Of a stretch of DNA of 64,000 bases, positions 11,081 to 22,411 are shown piece by piece; within the stretch, counting starts at the first letter, position 1, and each line of letters starts with the position of its first letter. The stretch is taken from positions 310,001 to 374,000 of the forward strand of contig JAJGOT010000466.1 of assembly GCA_022457155.1 (NCBI GenBank). Reading direction: 5' to 3'. Under the pieces are notes generated by a model that had not been told where the DNA came from, searched no databases, and worked only from the letters and a program-made list of their open reading frames with translations. Made by a program: the position numbers and the translations under genes. This stretch comes from Cladopsammia gracilis. Taxonomy: Eukaryota > Cnidaria > Anthozoa > Scleractinia > Dendrophylliidae.

Positions 11081-11423
11081 TTAGATCACGCATATGAACA
11101 ATGGAGCATTTCAAAACAAAAACACACGACAACAAAGTCGTTTGGGTGAAGGTGGGCCTTTAAATAAATTAAATAAATTAAACTATGTGTACTACGGTAG
11201 AAAATAAATAAATCTACAAAATAATAAGAATAATTAAATTAAATAAGAAAACACTGTCAGTTTATAAGTCTTGACAGTAGGCTAGCTAGGGCTAAAATAA
11301 TTTTAAAGCGAGAAGAAACTAAGTTTTTAGTTGAAAGCAGCTCTTAAATTTAAAGAGGCGCTTTCTCTCCAGCCTAGACACAATAGAATTTGGCTTGCTG
11401 ATCAATTAAATTTATAAGTTATC
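11081..11423. other. AT-rich spacer between LINE remnants
   Basis: Contains short AAATAAATTAAAT-type repeats near 11160-11190 and no gene. These may be a retrotransposon tail, but polarity does not clearly fit either neighbour. Confidence 0.4.
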
Positions 11424-11971
11424 TTAATCATCTTCAGTGGAAATTCTTACAGGGGAGCCATCGGGCGAGGTCTTAACATAAACCTTACCATCTAATGTCC
11501 AAACGATCGATCGGATTCTTCCATTTGTTTCTCCAAAGCCTTTTCCTAGCTCATTCCTCGTCGACTCTAGTGAAATCTTTAAGGTTTTGTTTTCGCCTTT
11601 AGCGGGTGTTTCTTGGTGTTGCGGAAGCCATTGTTGGTTAGCTTTTGTGTTGTGGTGTGGGTATTGTTCAGTGCCTTTTTGAATCTTTTGATTTAGGTCA
11701 TTTGGTGATCGCACCATCCGCAACGCCAAGAAACTACCTCTTTAGCCGTTTTCAGCGACTCTTTCAAATCTTTGATTCATGGCTTTCTCGTTGAAGTTAA
11801 CAGAGTCTCATGTCTTGGATTTCCTTCTTCAGCGTTATATTTTCCTTTAGGACTGACGCTATTTGGAACTGGATCTCTATCAGTAGCTACTTGATTTCAA
11901 GGAGACTTGATACTTCTTGCTCATTAATCGAACGAAAGGCATCTTCAATATTAGGACTTTCATTAGCCGCC
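11424..11971 (-). pseudogene. Retrotransposon ORF1-like remnant (coiled coil plus FP25K-like tail)
   Basis: From an ATG at 11971 the minus strand reads MAANESPNIEDAFRSINEQE, an in-frame stop, then a heptad-like helix (SVLKENITLKKEIQDMRL) and a second stop. A long open segment then ends WTLDGKVYVKTSPDGSPVRI before a stop at 11424. The C-terminal phrase resembles the end of baculovirus FP25K-like and LINE-associated ORF1 proteins that chaperone retrotransposon RNA. At least two stops or frameshifts make it a pseudogene. Assignment to a LINE clade is uncertain. Confidence 0.55.
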
Positions 11972-13690
11972 ATATTAGATTTCCTTGCCGCACTTGATTC
12001 TTCTTCGGTTGAGCCACGATCTTTAAGGATTAAGAGTTATTTTTTGTACAGTTTTTAAACAGTAAAAGATTTATCGATCGCGATGATAAGTCAGGCGCAT
12101 ACCTCCTTTAAGCAAATATGCACGGGTTACAAGCCGTTCGGACGGTATAATAACTTTTTTTTTAAAAAACGGTTGCATTAGAACAATTCACAAAGCTCGG
12201 CTGCTCGACTCAGCTGAAATCCAACTGTAGACTTAGATAAGACTTTTGAAAGGCGTATTTACAAGAGCATTACTCGAGCACAACTCACTCTACAGCAGGA
12301 GGCGGGGGGTAACGTCCGGTCGTTTAACATGTAAGATCCAGTACTTTCACACGAAATAACTATTTTTGAAGTGTCAATAAATGGGATGGTTTTGTATTTG
12401 TTTTTCAAAGATCAAAGTTGAGCCTTCTTTTGCTCACTTAACACTATGATTCCACTGTAATCTACCGAAAACGGACACCTGCAGAGTGATGATTATCAAA
12501 ATTGCCAATTCAAATATTTTTTTGACCTTCCCGAACTACTTCCAGTCCAGGGAACGCAGGAAATGGCGATTCAGAGAGTCCAATTTCAAAATTTACCCGG
12601 GGGGGGGGGAGCGCCCTAAATGTTCATGCCTTCGGCACTCATTTGTGCACCTACGGCGCTCAAGTCCCTGAATAACAATGATACACAACCATTAAGGCTT
12701 ACAATCATAAAATGCCTAGGAACGCCCCTGATAAGCATATTCTTTGTTAATTTATCTTAAATTTTATCGTCGATTCTTCTCAATACGTGTGTTTTTAAAA
12801 TCAGTCGTCACTGCTTGTTTTAAATTGTACAATGCAAAGAAAATTTTTCTATCGAAAGGATTTGAATGGTCAACCATATACGCGTTTGAAAATACGAGTT
12901 ATACTTATACAAATACAGTCCCTTAAAGGTCAATCAAATTTAACAAATCTCAGCTTTCATATTTATGTCACGCATCGTTTGAGAAAGGTATAAAATTTTC
13001 TTTATTCATCGCCGCGGAAGGCAGGCTCAAAAGAAGGAGTACAACTTAGGATATAAGATACTGTGCCGAGAGTAAGGAACCATTTAACCTAAAGTAGTTT
13101 GAATTTGAATTGAGAAGTTCTCCTTTTGTTTTATCACAGTGCATGCAATGGAGCGCCGTTTTTTTAGCAAGCGAACAAGCTCCTGGCATGGAGGGGCGCT
13201 ATTTAACGGCGCGAAGCGCCGGCAAAGGCGACTTTCAGAATATCGAATGTCTGCGTCCAAATTTTGGACGCAAAGTGCTAGTGAATGTTTCTTGGGCTAA
13301 AATAACCTTAAAGCAATATTTTTTTCATTTAATTTTATTTTCTATGTTTCGGATACAGGGGGAAAAAATGGGATATATTTTAGCATTTAGTGAAAACCAG
13401 CAACAGAACACCAGGAGGAAGATATAAATTCAAGTGCTTTCCGAAGAGAAGTTCAACCATAATCAGTTTTTAACGACACCAGCTAGAAAACTTCAATTTT
13501 TGACAAATGAACTGAATACAGTGTGACCTTCGAAAAATCACTCTGATAACATCTACCGCTAACAATTACTGTATTATTCCGAAAATAGCGTTGAAGGCTC
13601 GATTTCTTATCTTAGTTAGCTAGCCAACAGTAACACGTTGTATTGCGAAAAAACTCCAGCTACTAACTACTTTTCTTATTATATAGTTGG
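11972..13690. other. Non-coding stretch, nothing recognised
   Basis: AT-rich with a nine-base G tract near 12600 and a small hairpin GGCGCGAAGCGCC near 13209. Frames of 60-105 codons show no domain, splice context or composition typical of genes. Confidence 0.45.
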
Positions 13691-13763
13691 AGATGGAGTT
13701 CTTCTGATACTCTGGTTTTTAATTTGAACTGCGCAGTTTTAAAAGATCCTATATATAACTGGA

Positions 13764-13851
13764 GTGAAGCTGAATTTGCATGTCTTTGCTTCGTACGAAA
13801 GGTCTCTGCTGCTTTGGATCATTGTTTTCTTTGCCTTCTGTTTTGAACACG
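13764..13851 (+). pseudogene. Candidate leader exon, copy 1 (hydrophobic, phase 1 donor)
   Basis: The segment from GTG at 13764 to the donor G|GTAAGT at 13851/13852 is open and reads VKLNLHVFASYERSLLLWII followed by VFFAFCFEH, then one extra base. The duplicated copy has ATG where this has GTG. The phase-1 end fits the frame of the TPR-CHAT exon that opens at 22412 (the next codon becomes GAA, then AAGACTGTCATG). The hydrophobic run could be a signal peptide or membrane anchor. Upstream TATATATAACT at 13751 and CTGCGCAGTTTT are shared with copy 2 and look like promoter or 5'UTR. Linking it to the TPR-CHAT gene is inference; an alternative frame gives MSLLRTKGLCCFGS. Confidence 0.4.
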
Positions 13852-13853
13852 GT

Positions 13854-14880
13854 AAGTCCTTTCCTAAATGCAATTGCATGTTTTTTTTTTGCCATTAACT
13901 GTGGCAACTACTCAAGTAGATTAAGGCCTGGTTCTAAATCACTTGTGATTCTTAAGCACATTTTCCAAAAATCAAAGTTAAAAGCATCTAAGAGGAATAT
14001 CAAATGATAAAATTAACCAAAATAGAAAAACTAGAAAAAAGAATCTCAAATTACATCATCACGTGATCGACCACGCCCTCTATTGTTTGAAAATTGCAAC
14101 CAACGATTCCCACCACTTGCTACATGTGCAGCTTCAGTTTCTCTGTATCAAAAGAAGGAACCTAAAAAGTGTCTACGAAATCAGCTCGGAACGGGAGGAA
14201 ACGTTACAATTTGTTAGCGCAATTGGTGTTCATTGACTAGTGCCAGTCCTCCTCTAAACAAAATTTTGAACAGGAAAAAGACGTTAAATAGCCTAGTCTC
14301 ATTTCCGACCGGTTTTACAAGAACACTATTAGTGGTCATTGTTTGGATCTATAGATGGGACGATTTTTGCTCTCCAACTGGTGGGACTTTCGAGTCAAAG
14401 AAATTTTTGATAAAACAGGGCGTGACTGGTCACGTGATGCAGTTATAAACATTTTCCTACCGGAAATTTGAAGATCTCTTGGTTATAATTAGCCTTAAAC
14501 TATAAGTCCTAGGATACCTTGAAAACACTTTACAATAGACCACCCCCTTTAAAGAATTTGAAAATCTGTAAAAGAACCAGGCCTTAATCTACTTGAGTAG
14601 TAAATTCGGAAGATAAGATTCCTTTCCCTAAAATGTTCTGCTGCTGAAATATTCAGCTAAAAGAACCGAAAAGCTCAAACTGTATCAGCTTCCACATGAT
14701 TTCCTTTAAGGCACTAAAATGATAAAGAAACACAGTACAACGCCATTACAAGCGTTTTCGTTGAGTGCCCCTTGCTGTAAAGTGTAAAAGTTATTTAGCG
14801 AAAATAAGTGCCGAAAGAGTGTTGCATCAGAACTTTTTATAGAGGATAGAAAATGTCTAAATAACGTGTATTTCTGCTGA
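13854..14880. other. Spacer between the two leader-exon copies
   Basis: No gene seen. Near 13915-13937 and 14580-14606 there are mirrored phrases (CAAGTAGATTAAGGCCTGGTTC and its complement) that suggest a degraded foldback element of about 690 bp. Confidence 0.45.
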
Positions 14881-14936
14881 TGCTTTGGTTATAATTTTGA
14901 GCTGCGCAGTTTTCTACGATTCTAAATATAACAGCA

Positions 14937-15026
14937 ATGAAGCTGAATTTGCGTGTCTTTGTTCGTAGAAAGGATCTCTTTTATTTCCGCTTACTGAACG
15001 TTTTATTAGCTTCTATTTTGAACACG
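14937..15026 (+). pseudogene. Candidate leader exon, copy 2
   Basis: A diverged tandem copy of the 13.7-kb segment, sharing CTGCGCAGTTTT, the A/T box, GAAGCTGAATTTGC and the donor context TTTTGAACACGGT(A/G)AGTCC. It has the ATG that copy 1 lacks: MKLNLRVFVRRKDLFYFRLL followed by NVLLASILNT. Small deletions relative to copy 1 shift the frame, so it ends in phase 0 and would not join correctly to the exon at 22412. It is probably a non-functional duplicate, or serves another gene now disrupted by the LINE. Confidence 0.35.
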
Positions 15027-15254
15027 GTGAGTCCTTTCCTAAATCCAATTGCATTGTTATTTGTCAATAATTGTGGCAACTTACTACTTTTATTTTGCAC
15101 ACCGTTTGTGTCGATTCGTTTGAAAAGGGACTAAGATTCTCTAAATTTCAGCTACATTAACCTATGCGTCTTTAAACGAATTGAAAGGCTCATTTAAATT
15201 ATCATAGTTGTTATTTTTAGAGCTTTTATAACCCGATAGCCACCTTCTCCCAAA

Positions 15255-15980
15255 TTGTTTTCATTAGTGCACGGTCAGATTGGTGTTAACAAGCTAGATG
15301 GGATCGAAGTGAAACTACAAGAAGTAAATGCAACGGTCTCCAAACTGGAGAGTAATGTGAGTACTCTGAATAGTGAGATCATACAACTTAAAGCGAAACA
15401 CGATGAGACCGATAAACTCGCTCACAAGCTAGAGAGGAGTGTAGAATTTTTGAACGGCTCTGTTGAACAGGCGGACGAGGATATAAATAATTTTAAAACT
15501 CAATACAAGCTTGAGACAAGCTTATTAAATCAAAAATTGTTGTATTTAGAAGCCTACAGTAGAAGAGAAAACCTCAAATTTGTGAATATCCCTGTGGAGT
15601 TAAACGAGGACGTTGATGGCGAAGGTGCGGAAGACACACGTGAGGTTCTGTGGAAGTTTCTGGAGAAAAAATTACACATTGAGGACGCGAGGGAAATCGA
15701 GTTTCAAAGGGTGCACAGAAATGGAAGAAAGATCAGCAATAATCCCCGCCCGATTTTGGCCAGATTTCTTCGATTTACTGATCGTGAAAGGGTGCGTAAA
15801 AAAGCGAAGGAACTGAAAGGAACAAATTTCGTAATCTATGAGGACCTGCCAAAGGAGCTCATCGACAGACGACGTTTAATGCTACCAAAATTAAAAGCTG
15901 CTAAGGAGCAAGGAAGCAGGGCCTACTTTAGCACATCGGAGCCAGATAAACTGTATGTAAATGGAATCCTGGTTTTGTAA
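15255..15980 (+). CDS. LINE ORF1-like RNA-binding protein (5'-truncated)
   Basis: The frame opens with TTG and no ATG precedes the conserved region, so the true start is missing. Residues ~10-110 form a coiled coil with leucine/valine heptads (KLQEVNATVSKLESNVSTL). Then YSRRENLKFVNIP begins the RRM-like fold known from L1 ORF1p/Transposase_22 proteins, followed by a C-terminal domain with KAKELKGTNFVIYEDLP. In L1-type elements this protein trimerises and coats the element RNA as a nucleic-acid chaperone. It stops 334 bp before ORF2 opens. The length of 241 codons is shorter than typical ORF1p, consistent with loss of the start. Confidence 0.82.
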   Translation: MFSLVHGQIGVNKLDGIEVKLQEVNATVSKLESNVSTLNSEIIQLKAKHDETDKLAHKLERSVEFLNGSVEQADEDINNFKTQYKLETSLLNQKLLYLEAYSRRENLKFVNIPVELNEDVDGEGAEDTREVLWKFLEKKLHIEDAREIEFQRVHRNGRKISNNPRPILARFLRFTDRERVRKKAKELKGTNFVIYEDLPKELIDRRRLMLPKLKAAKEQGSRAYFSTSEPDKLYVNGILVL

Positions 15981-16314
15981 AAGAGTTTAGTTTTACATTC
16001 GACCTTATTTTGTAGCTTTCACCTACTTATATATTGCCATAAAAATAGTTTTGTTTTTTTTTTCTAGAAATTTCGTTTTTCAGGGAGGTTTGGATCAATA
16101 CTAACTCATTGAATTAGTACCATCGCACTAGAAATGCCGCGACCACATAGTATATGTACCATGTTTTTGTTTTTAAGTGTGTGTTGTTTTGTATCCACTG
16201 GGGAAAATTTAATTTTTATTCAATCAAACCAAATGAGTACCATTTTTCGCTGCATTTTTCCTAGCTTAAAGCTCTATATTTGCCACTATAGTCTACCAGG
16301 GTAATTTAAGTGTC

Positions 16315-19300
16315 ATGTCATTAAATGTCAGAGGGTTAAGAAATCAGGTTAAAAGAAGAAGTATTTTTAGGTTTTTAAAAGACCAGAATTGCTTATTTTA
16401 TTTTTTGCAAGAAATTTATTCAAAACCAGGTGATGAAACAGTTTGGAGGAGTGAATGGGGAGGTGACATTTTCTTTTCACACGGCTCAATTCATAGTAGA
16501 GGTGTTTGTATCTTAATTAACCCCTTATATGGTCAGGTGGTTAACAACTTTAACAAAGACCAAAATGGGAGAATTATCTCAGTGGACATAGCTTCTGAAG
16601 CAGGCAATTTATCTGTATGTAATATTTATGCTCCAAATAACTTACAACAGCAAAATGAATTTTTGCATTCTTTACATGAATATTTAATGTCTAACACCGA
16701 TATTGGGAACCTAGTTATAGGAGGTGACTGGAATGTTGCTCTTTATGCCATTGACAAAATAGGTGGGGCGGCGTGGAAGCCACATACTTACCGAAACAAT
16801 ATTATATCAATGATGAGAGAACTTGAGCTTGTTGACATCTATAGAAAACAAAATCCGAGCAAACTGAGTTTCACCTATGAGTCCAAAGCACTCAATCTCA
16901 GCTCGCGAATCGATTTCTTTCTTATTGCTCAATATTTAATTAAATGTGTGTCTTACATAGGAACAAAAGTCTCTATTGCTCCTGATCACAAAGCAATAAA
17001 ACTCATTTTGACTGTTACGAAAGAAAGACGCGGGCCGGGGCTATGGAAATTCAACAATTCTCTTGTAGAAGACGAAGAATATATAAAACTTATAAAAGAA
17101 AATTATCCTACCATAATAAATAAATACTCGGATGTGGAAGACAAAAGACTAAAATGGGAACTTATCAAAATGGAAATAAGAGCGCTTACAATCCCTTATT
17201 CCAAAAACAAACAAAAAAAGCTTCGTATAAAGGAACAAGATCTAGCAGACCGATTAGAGAAACTTGACAACCTCCTTTCCCAAAGGATCGATGTAGATGA
17301 TACAAGCGGAACTCAGCAACAGGAATATACTCGATTAAAACAGGAACTTCATCTCTTATATGAAAACAAGGGGAAAGGTTCAATTCTTCGTTCTAAAGCT
17401 AGATGGACTGAGCAAGGTGAAAAACCAACAAAATATTTCTTTAATCTAGAAAAGCGGAACTATAACCGAAAAGTAATTAAAGAACTGAAACGGCCGGATG
17501 GAGATAATATTTTCAAAGAAGAAGACATATTATTGGAAATTGAAAATTTCTATAGAGACTTATATACGTCAAACCTTGTAGAGGATAAAAGCAGTTTATT
17601 TGAAAATTTTGTCAGAAATCTTGAAATACCGAAACTCCAAAATACGGAACAAGACGAATTGGGTGATATCACTCTTAAGGAATGTAGTGATGTTTTGCAG
17701 ACGTTCGCAAGCGGAAAATCTCCAGGAGATGACGGATTTACCTGGGAGTTCTATAACTGTTTCTTTGATTTGTTGGGACAAGACCTAGTTGATTGTTTTA
17801 ACGCAGCGTTTAAAGAGGGCGAAATGTCAATCTCTCAAAAGCGTGGTGTAGTTACTCTAGTCCCAAAGGAAGACTCTGACCTAGCTGATCTCGCAAACTG
17901 GCGACCGATAACTTTACTTAATATGGATTACAAAATTGCGTCCAAAATTGTAGCCAGGATAATAGAAAAAGTTTTGACGCGCTTTATAAATCCAGATCAA
18001 ACAGGTTTCATAAAAGGGAGGTATATAGGTCAAAATGTCAGGCTGATAAATGATATTCTTGAGCAAACAAAACTTCAAAACATTCCGGGATTACTTCTGC
18101 AACTTGATTTTCGTAAAGCGTTTGACACTATTGAATGGGATTTCATCCAAAAGACAATTACAGTATTTAATTTTGGTGACAATATCAAACGATGGATCAC
18201 CACTCTTTACACCAATTCAGAAAGTGCAGTTTTAAACAACGGCTTTTGTACCAACTACTTTAAGCTATCAAGAGGAGTGAGGCAAGGCTGCCCGATGTCC
18301 CCCTATTTATTCATTCTTGCGGTTGAGCTGCTAGCTTGTAAGATTAGACAAGACAAGGAAATACATGGTATAACTATCTTTCGGAAAGAATTTAAAATAG
18401 GCCAATTCGCTGATGACACCACTCTCTTTTGCAAGGACACGGACACTGTGCAAAGAGCTATTGTACGATTGAATGATTTCGGTGATCTATCAGGTTTGCG
18501 ACTTAATCCATCAAAAACAAAAGCAATGTGGCTGGGGCCCTGGAGGCATTGTAAAGAAAAACCTTTCGGATTCAAATGGCCAAATGAGCCGATAAGAGCC
18601 TTAGGGATATTCATATCCTATGATGAAAAAAAAATGACCAATACAACTTTGAAGAAAAAGTTCAAAAAATAGATACTATTCACGGCATCTGGCAGTCTCG
18701 AAACCTTACACTATTTGGAAGATGTCTTATAACTAAAAGCCTTGGCATCTCGCAGCTAGTACATTCCACTTCGATTCTTGATATCCCTAAAAAATGCATT
18801 CAAGATGTTAATTCTATGATATTTAAATTTATATGGAAAAACAAGAAAGACAAAATCAATCGCAAAGTCATGTTTCAAGACTACGACAATGGAGGTCTAC
18901 GTGCGCCTAGCATAGAAACTATGTCCAAATCACTCAAATTGGCATGGATCTCGAGATTTTTAATAAACGACCAAATGGGCAGTGAATCCTGGAAGGTTAT
19001 CCCAAACCATTATTTCGATAAATATGGTGGCTTAAAATTCCTATTGCACTGTAACTATGATGAAAAGTTTCTCGAGCAGGCAAAATTTCCGCACTTCTAC
19101 AAGCAGATGTTACTATATTTCTCTGAACTTAAAGCATTATATAATCCAAAATCTGATCAGGAATTGATCCTATTTAATAATAAAGAAATTCGAATAAACA
19201 GTCAAACCATTTTTTATCGGGGTTGGTTCAGTAGGAATATTATTTTTATCCACGATCTGTTGAAGGCGGATGGAAAAATTCTCCCTTACGCAGAGTTCAT

Positions 19301-20027
19301 CCGAAAATACGAACTGAGCTGTAATTTCCTAACATACATGCAAGTTGTATCTGCAATACCTCAGACCCTCATCATTAAGGCAAGGATAAAATGTCCAGAT
19401 AAAACTATTCTTCTTTCAGAATATGAGTTTCAGCTGTCTAGGGATAATACCATAAATTTACTTAAATTAAAAAACAGGGATTACTACTGGCTTTTGATAA
19501 ATAAGGACAAGCAAGTATTGAAGGCAAGCGTAAAGTGGGAGAGAGATTTACAGTCAGACATGGTGCGGATTGACTCTTTTTTTAGTCGTGTAAAATATAT
19601 TTCTAGAGAAAACAAGCTGAGAGAATTTTACTTCAAACTTTTGCACAGAATAGTTGTTACAAAGAGAGAACTGCATTTATTTGGTACTAAAAATGATATG
19701 CTTTGCATTTACTGTCGAGAAAATGATTCCATTATTCACACTTTTTCTAATTGTCAGTGGTCTAAAGAGTTTTTCTTGGAAGTTATTAAGTGGTTTAACA
19801 AAGAAAATGGCACCTCTTTCTCCTTATCCCCAATGGAAATTCTCTTCGGCACGAACTCCTCCAAGACTGATATGATTACCAATAATTTAAACTGTACCCT
19901 CCTCTTTGCTAAATATTACCTCTATACCCAAAAGCTAGCACAGAAAAATCTATCTTTAGAAGAATTTGTAGTTAAATTAAACTGTCGATCTCATTTAGAA
20001 AAATTCCCTCTGCAATCTAAAACATAA
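16315..20027 (+). CDS. LINE ORF2: AP-like endonuclease and reverse transcriptase (one frameshift)
   Basis: N-terminal endonuclease (EEP) domain: SLNVRGLRN, QEIYSK, GGDWNVAL, SRIDFF and APDHKAI are its catalytic signatures. Reverse transcriptase: NWRPITLLNMDYKI, LLQLDFRKAFDTI, SRGVRQGCPMSP and the catalytic QFADDTTLF. The frame ends at 18672, but the neighbouring frame carries on with IDTIHGIWQSRNLTLFGRCL and a long C-terminal region to 20027, including a zinc-binding CIYCRENDSIIHTFSNC. The break falls in a run of nine A (18626-18634); one more A would join the frames at about 1,240 residues. It nicks target DNA and copies element RNA there. Apart from the frameshift it looks intact, so it may be a young copy or a sequencing error. 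Confidence 0.9.
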
Positions 20028-20251
20028 GTATTATATAAATTAAAACATACTGTTAACTATTGAAGTTATCAAATGATTAGTGCAGCTTCAGACTATAAAC
20101 AAAAATTGAAATTGCCAACGCCAACCCAGTCTCGGAATGTCTAGTGTAGTGTATTGCTGTAACATCTTGTCATGTATTCCTTTGTATTGTAACCTTTCAA
20201 ATTGCTTGTTAAGTAAATGTTTTGCATAAATAAATAAATAAATAAAAAAAA

Positions 20252-22411
20252 TGCCATGTTTGCATATATCTTAGTGCGTATTCACATATTCTAAAATGTA
20301 TAGAAAAATGCTATTTTGCGTAGTGTTCAGTCGTCTACAAAGCGTTTAAAATTCTTTGAAGTTCAGCTGTATTAAGCAATACGTTACAAACCGAAATGGC
20401 CGGTTTATGATTCAAGAATTTTCCATGGCATGGGGGATAATGAGACAGATAGTTGCACTGCGTATTCCGTATTCGTTATTACGGACACACTGAGGATAAC
20501 ACCCAGGTTTCTGGTGCACAGGTACATGAAGAAGAGGGTACTAAAAACCGAAATCACCCTCAATTGGCAAAGCGGGCACATACGTGGCATACTTACGACT
20601 ATCCTTGCAACCCAACGTGTGGCGGATTTATCCGAGTGAAGACATGATTCAGTGTCGTTTCCATACATGTGTGAACCTGCAGTCAGCCAGTACAGTATGA
20701 TACAACCGCAAGCAGTGTCCTACATGTGTATGTACATGCACCCCCAACAACAGAGCCAATGTTGTGGAACCTAAGCCTAGTTACACCTTACATGTATCCA
20801 AGAGGAGTGTCGTACCAGACGTGTTAAACATTTTCTAGTTTATTCCATTACTGTGGAAGACTTGTTGTAATCTGTTTGTTTAAAAAACAGCAACAACAAC
20901 AGTCATGTTTCGTGTATTTCAAGCATTCAATAGTTTGCATGACTCCACAACTATCCTAAGATAGGCAGCGTAAGACACATTATTGAACATTAGGTATGGA
21001 CAGATAAGAGCTATTCAGTGGCCTGATCGCCACATTATGGTATTTCAAACTTGAATCGGTAAAAGGAAAGCACTTTTAAAAAAATTTCTGTGTTACGTTT
21101 CCCCTGTCACGGATACCATTTCTTTTAAGACTGGGGGAGGCGTAAGGCAGAGGTTGTATCCAATTTAATCATTGTAAAGTAGAGATATTCGCATTTCAGT
21201 GAATTTGCTGTGAGGGCCAATCAGTCAGACGTTCATGGCTGTGAGGGCCTGTATTGTATGTGACCTCACTAAAAACCATGTGCTCGAGAAAGCAATCGGA
21301 AAATGGATATTATAAACAGATTTACCGTATGAAAACTTCGACTAATACATGAGCTTCCTCTTCATCTATACCATTAACACTGGTTGAATTACTTTTTCGT
21401 GCCTTATAGCACCGGAGATAACAAGTGTCGTGCATATCATGACGTATTAACGTCTGAAAAGAACCACGGAGCCTTTTCGAATCATGAAACAACTTGAGGT
21501 CCTAATTCCTGCAGAAGTACTAAATGAAGTTGATATTGGTAATGAAAAGTTTAAAATCAAGGCAAAATTGTAAAAGATCCGGGAGTGTTTCTATTATTTA
21601 GACTACCTTGTCTATATATACATCCACATGTACTCGGTGTAAAAACATAATTTTAAAATAAGTTTTCAATGGAACTAACAGTGGTATCTGAAGTTAACGA
21701 GAGCAGCGACAGATTGGTAACAATTTAAAAGCCCTGTGAGTTTTTTCGGCTAAAACGTCTCTGCATTATGCATATCTCAAAAGTAATTTGAAGCCTTTCC
21801 GATTGCGCGTAACGCAATAATTTCATAAAAACTTTCGGTAAAAGTCTCATTTATATCTCTCTTTACCAGCAATATACAGAGGTATAAACCTTAACGATAG
21901 AGTACGTTTTATGGTTCTTTTCACCCGAGAAACATACACACGCATAAGCACATAGGACTACTAAATTCGATCAAATTTTGATTAAATTAACATTAAGTCG
22001 ACAATCGAGCGATGGAGGGCACCAAAACGGCTCGTTCATTACGCACGCTTGTTTTGTTTCTCAAATTGCATAATTTACATTAGTGTTGTTGATTGTTACA
22101 CGCCTTTTTGCTTTTATACGTAATTCTAGATCTGTATGAATAATGAATAATACATTTGAAACTGCATTTGTACTTTAATTATCGTGTTAAATTTATTTAA
22201 CTTTTGTTACACTTATGCCAGGAGAGAATGCGCATTCTGCTTGGCTTTTAAACTTATAACTGTTTGTTATACTTTGAATCGAGTAATGTAATATTGTTGT
22301 GTTTAAATAATGTCAATTTTAAAAATCTGTGCCACTTTCGCACCACGTGCACTTAAATTCTAGACTGCTTGTTTTTTCTCACTTCTGTTCATTTTCGTTT
22401 TTTCTGTTCTA
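20252..22411. other. Non-coding stretch upstream of the TPR-CHAT body
   Basis: AT-rich; if the leader exon at 13.7 kb belongs to the TPR-CHAT gene this is intron. Open frames near 20405-20668 exist on both strands but show no motif. A pyrimidine-rich tract TTTTCGTTTTTTCTGTTCTAG at its end (to 22411) is a strong splice acceptor. Confidence 0.5.

Larger units (their letters stand above)
15250..20250 (+). mobile_element. 5'-truncated L1/Tx1-like non-LTR retrotransposon (~5 kb)
   Basis: Two ORFs (ORF1-like, then endonuclease plus reverse transcriptase) are followed by a short 3'UTR and an (AAAT)n/A tail at 20226-20251. ORF1 has no ATG near its start, so the element is probably truncated inside ORF1. 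I could not identify a convincing target-site duplication. The element sits between the duplicated leader exons and the TPR-CHAT body. Confidence 0.88.

Noticed and set aside
20405..20668. Overlapping frames on both strands (87 and 69 codons)
   Set aside because: No motif, no splice context, and equally open on both strands; likely chance.
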